From: Reinekea thalattae
GTDB taxonomy: Bacteria; Pseudomonadota; Gammaproteobacteria; Pseudomonadales; Natronospirillaceae
Direction of reading: 5' to 3'
DNA length: 64,000 nucleotides
Assembly: GCF_008041945.1 (NCBI RefSeq)
Contig: NZ_VKAD01000002.1
Span: 186,001 to 250,000 of the forward strand
In this document: positions 59,184 through 64,000 of the stretch, one piece after another
Layout of the letters: every line of letters begins with the position of its first letter
Position numbering within the stretch: the first letter of the stretch is position 1
Notes under the pieces: generated by a model
Told to the model about the DNA's origin: nothing
Database searches by the model: none
Seen by the model: only the letters and a program-made list of their open reading frames with translations
Program-made: the position numbers and the translations under genes

Positions 59184-59501
59184 ATGAGTACACTGTTAGA
59201 GCAAATTAAAAAAAGGCGTTTACAGCTGGCGATGAAGCAGCATGACATGATGTTGCGGGTAGGAATGTCGCGCCAGCAGTATCAGCGCTTAGAGTCTAAA
59301 GGTAACCCTAGGTTGGATACGCTAGAGCTGATTGCTAAAGGCTTAAACAGCGAGCTTGTACTCGTTCCTGAAGAAAAGCTAAAAGAGGTTTTGGCTGTGC
59401 TTGCCGATGAGGTTGAGCCTCAAGGCGCTACTGAAAAAGATTTAGAAGCCAAAACCCTTGCCGACGATCCTTGGCAGGGGTTGCTAGGAGCCGATGAATG
59501 A
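59184..59501 (+). CDS. HipB-like helix-turn-helix transcriptional regulator
   Basis: 105 residues from ATG 59184 (MSTLLEQIKKRRLQLAMKQ); the earlier ATG at 59145 lies inside an operator half-site and is rejected. An XRE/Cro helix-turn-helix spans about residues 8-60: HDMMLRVGMSRQQYQRLESKG is the recognition region, followed by NPRLDTLELIAKGLNSELVLVP. This matches the antitoxin half of HipBA modules. No HipA kinase follows: the next gene is convergent, 45 bp away. An ATG overlaps its stop (ATGA at 59498) but opens only a 29-codon frame. Confidence 0.85.
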   Translation: MSTLLEQIKKRRLQLAMKQHDMMLRVGMSRQQYQRLESKGNPRLDTLELIAKGLNSELVLVPEEKLKEVLAVLADEVEPQGATEKDLEAKTLADDPWQGLLGADE

Positions 59502-59545
59502 GCAGCACGAATAGCAGTGATAAAAATACCAGCGCCGCCTCCTTC

Positions 59546-59926
59546 TCAACCTGCTTCACCAGTTCCGGCAAAGCCGACCATGCGTGAAATTTTTTCGCCT
59601 TTGTATTCAATAAAATATTGTCCGAGCTGTACCATTTCTTTGCCGTCTGGCCCCATGCCGCCAAAGGCGATGGTGGCGCGCGTGGTTGCTGAAATTGTAG
59701 TTCCTGCAATGCTATCGGCTTTAACCAGTTTGGCTGTCCAGCCCGGTGCGTTGGCGCTGAACATGCCAACGTAATCGGCCAGTTCGCTAATGCTGGTAAT
59801 CGTGGCTGGTGTGCGTGGGTCATCGTATTGAATGCTGTCGCTGACGGCGCTGGTAATTTTTGCTGCACGGCTTTCTGCATCGGTAATCGACCAGGCGTCG
59901 AAAAAAGCGCTTATTAGGGTGTTCAT
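59546..59926 (-). CDS. NTF2-like (SnoaL-type) fold protein
   Basis: 126 residues from ATG 59926 (MNTLISAFFDAWSITDAE), with AAAGGA 8 nt upstream. Short helices, then PRTPATITSISELADYVGMFSANAPGW and a beta-rich C-terminal half: the pattern of small NTF2-like cone-shaped proteins. No catalytic residues can be assigned. It follows the HAD phosphatase gene by 41 bp and is probably co-transcribed with it. Function unknown. Confidence 0.75.
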   Translation of the reverse strand: MNTLISAFFDAWSITDAESRAAKITSAVSDSIQYDDPRTPATITSISELADYVGMFSANAPGWTAKLVKADSIAGTTISATTRATIAFGGMGPDGKEMVQLGQYFIEYKGEKISRMVGFAGTGEAG

Positions 59927-59967
59927 AGTATGCATCCTTTGTCGTGCTGGATTATTTGCGTTTAATA

Positions 59968-60765
59968 TCAATCTAATAGTAGCTGTCGAATCACTTGAGT
60001 CACACCGGCTTGATTATTTGTGGGTGCGGAAAAACGAGCGGTTTGTTTTATGTCTGGATGGGCGTTTTCCATGGCGTAGCTGTAATAGGTTTGTTGCAGC
60101 ATTTCAACGTCGTTAAAGTAGTCACCAAAACTTAGGCTTTGTTCTGCTGTAAAATTAAATTTTTGTTGTAGGTATTTTATGGCGCTGCCTTTGGAAGCGT
60201 CTTTCGCCATAAAGTCGAGCCAGATAAAAGAACTCACCACTACCTGATGACTTTCTGAAAACAGTGGTGCAACTGAAGGGTAGATATGCTCTTCGGTACC
60301 GTTAAAATTGAGTACGGCAATTTTTATGCAGTCTTCTTTTATTTGTAATAGGTTATCAACCTGTTTTAGCGCGGCGTAATATTTTTTAACTTCTGAAAGA
60401 GTGGCAGCATCGCATGTTTCGATATAGGCAATGCCTTTACCACAAAATACAACATGACAGTCCGGAATGTTTTTTAAGCTTTGAATAATTGCAGTAACAT
60501 CGCTTGGCTCAATCGTCGAGCTGTACAGCTCTTTGCCTTGGTGCATAACCAACGTGCCGTTATCGGCAATAAATAACATTTCATCTTTAATGTCGATAAA
60601 AGTATCGAGCAAGCTTTCGTATTGGCGACCTGATGCTGCGGCAAATAAAATGTTCTGGCGTTTTAATGCAGCAAAAACATCGAAAAAATCATCAGGCAGC
60701 TGTTTGTTGTCGTCTAACAGCGAGCCGTCCATATCGGTTGCAATAAACTTGATATCGGGTTTCAA
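59968..60765 (-). CDS. Cof-type HAD-IIB phosphatase
   Basis: 265 residues. Haloacid dehalogenase-superfamily hydrolase with motif I DMDGSLLDD (nucleophile Asp in FIATDMDGS), motif II AASGRQ, a C2B cap domain, Lys in KDASKGSAIKYL and motif IV FGDYFNDVEML. Such enzymes dephosphorylate sugar phosphates, flavin or pyridoxal phosphates. Its place 247 bp downstream of a sugar PTS operon suggests a sugar phosphate, but this is only context. Confidence 0.88.
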   Translation of the reverse strand: MKPDIKFIATDMDGSLLDDNKQLPDDFFDVFAALKRQNILFAAASGRQYESLLDTFIDIKDEMLFIADNGTLVMHQGKELYSSTIEPSDVTAIIQSLKNIPDCHVVFCGKGIAYIETCDAATLSEVKKYYAALKQVDNLLQIKEDCIKIAVLNFNGTEEHIYPSVAPLFSESHQVVVSSFIWLDFMAKDASKGSAIKYLQQKFNFTAEQSLSFGDYFNDVEMLQQTYYSYAMENAHPDIKQTARFSAPTNNQAGVTQVIRQLLLD

Positions 60766-61012
60766 AATTTATCCTCTTTGGTCGAAGGTACGCGAATTTA
60801 TCATAGCCAGCAGTATGCGGCATTAGGACGTTGAATGCTAAACAGAAATCGTGATGATTGAATGACGCTGCTAATAAAGCCCCAGTGAACAGAACGGTTG
60901 TAAATAATAACGGCTGAGAATAAGAACGGCAGAAAGAGGGCAACGCTTGTAAATAGGGGTGACGATCGTAAATAGTGGCGATAGTCGTTACAAAAATTGT
61001 CGCTTCTAAAAA
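60766..61012. other. Intergenic region between ptsG and the HAD gene
   Basis: 247 bp. The word GTAAATA occurs three times (near 60899, 60949 and 60969). No gene and no clear hairpin terminator for ptsG are visible. Confidence 0.4.
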
Positions 61013-62836
61013 CTAGAGTAAAGCTTTTTTCATTGCTTGTTCAGTACGGCTTGCCTCGCCAGACATCAGCAGGTGAACAACATTATCGTTCACCGGCATT
61101 ATGTGCTTCACACCGAGTGCTTTCATTTGGTTTACGTCTAAATCGACACGTTGCTTTAATTCTAAACGCAATCGGTTGGTGGAGCAGGTCAAAACGCCTT
61201 GAATGTTGGCTTTGCCACCGAGCAAACTGACTAATTCTTTAGCGCTCGAAAGCGTGCTGTCGGCATCTGCGAGTACTGATTTTTCTACCGCAGGCACCAG
61301 TGGGTTACTCGCTGTCTGTTTTTCTTCTTGTGTCAGCAATGCATTGTTTGGCTGTTCGTGCCTGTTGGTTTTGTCTGCATTGGGTTGGTGAGTGCTGGTT
61401 GCAAGCGTCGGTTTTTGTGTCATGGCTTCTGCCATTTTTGTTCGTAGCGTATCGGCTTCTAAGCCAAAGATGGCTTGCACACTGTTGCCCATGGTGAGTA
61501 CATCGGTGGCACCTAACGCTTTGAGTGTGTCAGCCTGTACGCGCTCAATATCGGCAACATCGATACGTAAGCGAGTGATGCAGTTATCCAAGGAGGTAAT
61601 GTTTTCAGCGCCACCAAAGGCGGTGATAATGCCGTCGATACGGCTGTCGCCGACCACAGGTGCGGTTGTTATAACGCTTTCGTTATCATCTTCACGACCG
61701 GGCGTTTTTAAGTTGAATAGACTAATCACGGTGCGGAAAACACTGTAGTAAATAACAGCATAGAGCACACCAAAAACTGGAATTAACAAGGCGTTTTGCG
61801 ATTTAGAAAACAGCACAACATAGTCGATAAAGCCATGCGAGAACGAGGTGCCATGTACGACGTTAAATAGGTTCATCACAAAGAAGGCAGAACCGGCGAG
61901 CAGCGCATGAATGACGTAAAGGATGGGCGCAACAAATAGAAAGGCAAATTCAATGGGTTCGGTGATACCCGTTAAGAACGACGTGAAGGCTGCAGAGATC
62001 ATAACGCCGCCAACCTTGGCTCGATTTTCTGGTTTGGCACTGTGCCAAATCGCTAAGGCAGCCGCAGGTAAACCAAACATTTTAACAAGGTAGCCGCCAG
62101 CCAGCTGGCCAAAACCATTACCGGCAATGCGCGTGGCTGAGTCAGCGGATAAATAACAGGTTAACACGCCATTGAGTGCTTCACCGGCGGCATTGACACA
62201 GGAGCCAGCCTGAAAAAAGAACGGTGCGTTCCAAATGTGGTGCAAGCCGAGTGGAATAAGTAGGCGTTCAACAACACCGTAAAGAGTGAACGCTAACTCT
62301 GGGTTTTGGTACGCCGCCCACAATGAAAAAGTTTCAATAGCATGACCAATCGGCGGCCATATCCAAGAAAGAACAACACCCAAAGCAATGCAGCCAAAGC
62401 CGGTAATAATAGGCACCGAGCGTTTACCGGCAAAAAAACCTAAGTAGGCGGGCAGTTCTAATTTAAAAAATCGGTTAAACGACCAAGCGGCAATACTGCC
62501 AGCGAGAATGCCACCTAAAATGCCGACGTCGGTTTCTGGTGCTACCACCGCTAAGGTTTTGATCATAATAAAATAACCAACCGCTGCTGCCAGTGCAGAA
62601 ACGCCGTCGTTTTTGGTAAAGCCTAAGGCAACGCCAATGGCAAACAGTAAGCCCATGTTGCTGAAAACAGCGCCGCCGGCGCTTTCCATAATGTTCGATA
62701 CCACACTGGGCAGCCAGCTGAATTTAGCGGCACCAACACCCAATAAAATCCCGGCAATGGGTAACACAGATACCGGAAGCATTAACGATTTGCCAATCTT
62801 TTGTAGTTGCCCGAAGGCGCTTTTTGCAATGCTCAT
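61013..62836 (-). CDS. ptsG: Glucose-type PTS transporter, subunits IIC-IIB, with a second IIB-like domain
   Basis: 607 residues; E. coli PtsG is about 477. The IIC domain (about 1-380) is very like PtsG from the first residues: [19 protein letters not shown], and the sugar-site GITEPIEF (290-297). IIB domain one (about 398-472) has the phosphorylated Cys419 in [10 protein letters not shown] Gln/Asn/Thr-rich linker (473-529) leads to a second IIB-like domain (530-607) with GGKANI and TCSTNRLR: its Cys551 keeps the spacing to GGxxNI, but one extra residue separates it from RLR. No IIA domain is present. It takes up and phosphorylates glucose or a close sugar. 42 bp downstream of enzyme I. Confidence 0.92.
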   Translation of the reverse strand: MSIAKSAFGQLQKIGKSLMLPVSVLPIAGILLGVGAAKFSWLPSVVSNIMESAGGAVFSNMGLLFAIGVALGFTKNDGVSALAAAVGYFIMIKTLAVVAPETDVGILGGILAGSIAAWSFNRFFKLELPAYLGFFAGKRSVPIITGFGCIALGVVLSWIWPPIGHAIETFSLWAAYQNPELAFTLYGVVERLLIPLGLHHIWNAPFFFQAGSCVNAAGEALNGVLTCYLSADSATRIAGNGFGQLAGGYLVKMFGLPAAALAIWHSAKPENRAKVGGVMISAAFTSFLTGITEPIEFAFLFVAPILYVIHALLAGSAFFVMNLFNVVHGTSFSHGFIDYVVLFSKSQNALLIPVFGVLYAVIYYSVFRTVISLFNLKTPGREDDNESVITTAPVVGDSRIDGIITAFGGAENITSLDNCITRLRIDVADIERVQADTLKALGATDVLTMGNSVQAIFGLEADTLRTKMAEAMTQKPTLATSTHQPNADKTNRHEQPNNALLTQEEKQTASNPLVPAVEKSVLADADSTLSSAKELVSLLGGKANIQGVLTCSTNRLRLELKQRVDLDVNQMKALGVKHIMPVNDNVVHLLMSGEASRTEQAMKKALL

Positions 62837-62878
62837 AATGTGTAAACTCCTGAATGACTTTATTATTTTTGTTGTTAT

Positions 62879-64000
62879 TCACATGTTTAAAGACGACTGC
62901 AATAGCGCGCGAACTTCGCGGGCTGAACGCATGCAGATTGCACGGCTAGCAAGGCTTTTACAGCTTGAGATATCCAACGACCGTACGGCGGCTTTCACCT
63001 CGGCGATGGCTGGAATATTGACGGATAATTCGCTAACACCTAGACCGATTAGAATCGGCGCTGCTTGAGCGTCGCTGGCCAGTGCGCCACAAACGCCGAC
63101 CCATTTATCCTGTTTTGCGGCCGCATCGCAGGTTAGTTGGATCATACGCAGCACCGATGGATGTAACGCATCGGCAAACACTCCGAGCTTTGAATGGCCT
63201 CGGTCGATGGCTAGGGTGTATTGAGTTAAATCGTTGGTGCCGATAGAAAAGAAGTCCACTTCTTCGGCAAAGATATCGGCCATAATTGCAGCCGATGGCA
63301 CTTCGATCATCATGCCGACGGGTACGGCTTTGACCGCTAACTTAAGGCGCTCTTGTTCTAGCAGCTGTTTGGCGAGGATCAGCTCATTTAGGTCGCTGAT
63401 CATCGGGAACATAATGTGGATGTTGCCATGCTGTGCTGCTCGTAATAGGGCCCGCAATTGCGTTCGGAGTAAGTGAGGCTGGTCTAATCCAATGCGTATG
63501 CCGCGTTCGCCGAGGAACGGATTGTCTTCTGTATCGATATTGATATAGGCCAGCGGTTTATCACCACCAACATCTAAGGTGCGCACAACTAATGCCTGCT
63601 CTGGTTTTAGTTGCTCAACGGCGGCGCGATAAATTTGGTACTGCTCTTCTTCGCTTGGCGCTTGTTTTCGATCCATAAAAATAAATTCGGAACGTAACAG
63701 GCCTACACCGTCTGCTTGCTCCTGTATGGCGTTTTTGGCTTCGGCGACCGAACCAATATTGGCTGCCACTTCAATCAGAGTGCCGTCTTTGGTTATGGCA
63801 GGCTTAGCCGCGTGGGCTTTATTTTCTGCGAGAGCTAATTGTTGTGCCTGCCGTTGTGCTTGTTGTTCAGCCAGCTGTTCTTCACTGGGAGATAAATAGA
63901 GCGTGCCTTGATAGCTGTTCACTAACGCAGCGGTACCGTTTTTAATATCGCGTGCTGCGGCATCGATACCGACCAATAAAGGGATCGACATCGACCGAGC
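62879..64000 (-). CDS. PTS phosphotransferase, enzyme I region (cut by window edge)
   Basis: At least 373 residues of the C-terminal part; the frame stays open to the window end and the sequence there (ARSMSIPLLVGID) is the end of the swivelling phosphohistidine domain, so the gene starts outside. The PEP-binding barrel is complete: LLRSEFIFMDR, RTLDVGGDKPL, NPFLGERGIRIG, MIEVPSA, SIGTNDLTQYTLA and the catalytic Cys in GVCGALASD. It uses PEP to phosphorylate HPr. Because PtsG here lacks IIA, the missing part may include fused IIA and HPr domains (as in NagF/FruB-type proteins); that is inference. Confidence 0.92.
   Translation of the reverse strand, partial: ARSMSIPLLVGIDAAARDIKNGTAALVNSYQGTLYLSPSEEQLAEQQAQRQAQQLALAENKAHAAKPAITKDGTLIEVAANIGSVAEAKNAIQEQADGVGLLRSEFIFMDRKQAPSEEEQYQIYRAAVEQLKPEQALVVRTLDVGGDKPLAYINIDTEDNPFLGERGIRIGLDQPHLLRTQLRALLRAAQHGNIHIMFPMISDLNELILAKQLLEQERLKLAVKAVPVGMMIEVPSAAIMADIFAEEVDFFSIGTNDLTQYTLAIDRGHSKLGVFADALHPSVLRMIQLTCDAAAKQDKWVGVCGALASDAQAAPILIGLGVSELSVNIPAIAEVKAAVRSLDISSCKSLASRAICMRSAREVRALLQSSLNM

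Noticed and set aside
59498-59587. 29-codon frame starting on the HipB-like stop
   Set aside because: Tempting as a hipA remnant because of the ATGA overlap, but its Ser/Thr-rich sequence has no HipA feature and runs into the convergent gene.

Overview
The window looks like chromosome of a free-living, probably marine gammaproteobacterium of the Oceanospirillales/Pseudomonadales type. This rests on gene order (aroQ-accB-accC-prmA-dusB-fis-purH-purD; lpoA-yraN-diaA-dolP divergent from rsmI; rsmI-rnpB-mraZ-dcw), a MurE with the meso-DAP DNPR motif, type IV pilus genes and the tail of a type II secretion ATPase. The species cannot be named from the sequence alone. Most of the window is core genome with tight, often overlapping genes.

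Layout. 1-168: 3' end of a GspE-like ATPase. 313-9583, minus strand: shikimate/fatty acid/purine block aroQ, accB, accC, prmA, a zinc-ribbon DUF3426 protein, dusB, fis, purH, purD. 10100-11170: DUF2333 membrane protein. 11229-16058, minus: aroA, then the envelope set lpoA-yraN-diaA-dolP. 16155-17475: rsmI and RNase P RNA. 17881-35647: mraZ promoter with three phased MraZ boxes, then the division and cell-wall (dcw) cluster mraZ to ftsZ, lpxC and an M23 peptidase; murB and ddlB are not in it. 35818-39771: secA and argJ. 39837-42853, minus: pilC-pilD-coaE-yacG. 43171: a type IV pilin. 43773-50370, minus: queA-tgt-yajC-secD-secF-trpS. 50544-50630: tRNA-Leu(CAA).

The accessory part starts just after that tRNA. 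Between two copies of a 14-bp direct repeat (50680 and 58975) lie an Mrr-type endonuclease and a four-gene operon whose frames overlap by 4, 11 and 8 bp: an MmeI/YeeA-like adenine methylase whose N-terminal nuclease region lacks recognisable catalytic residues, a RhuM protein, an SF2 helicase and a GIY-YIG nuclease. I read it as a restriction-modification-like defence module with methylation, translocation and cleavage on separate polypeptides. It is the best candidate for an undescribed system here. Right of it are an orphan HipB-like repressor with inverted-repeat operators, an NTF2-like protein, a Cof-type phosphatase, and a glucose-type PTS pair: ptsG with a second IIB-like domain, and enzyme I cut by the window edge.

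The core blocks couple precursor supply to growth: purine and malonyl-CoA synthesis beside the growth-rate regulator Fis; peptidoglycan precursor enzymes beside the divisome; Sec translocon parts beside tRNA modification genes.
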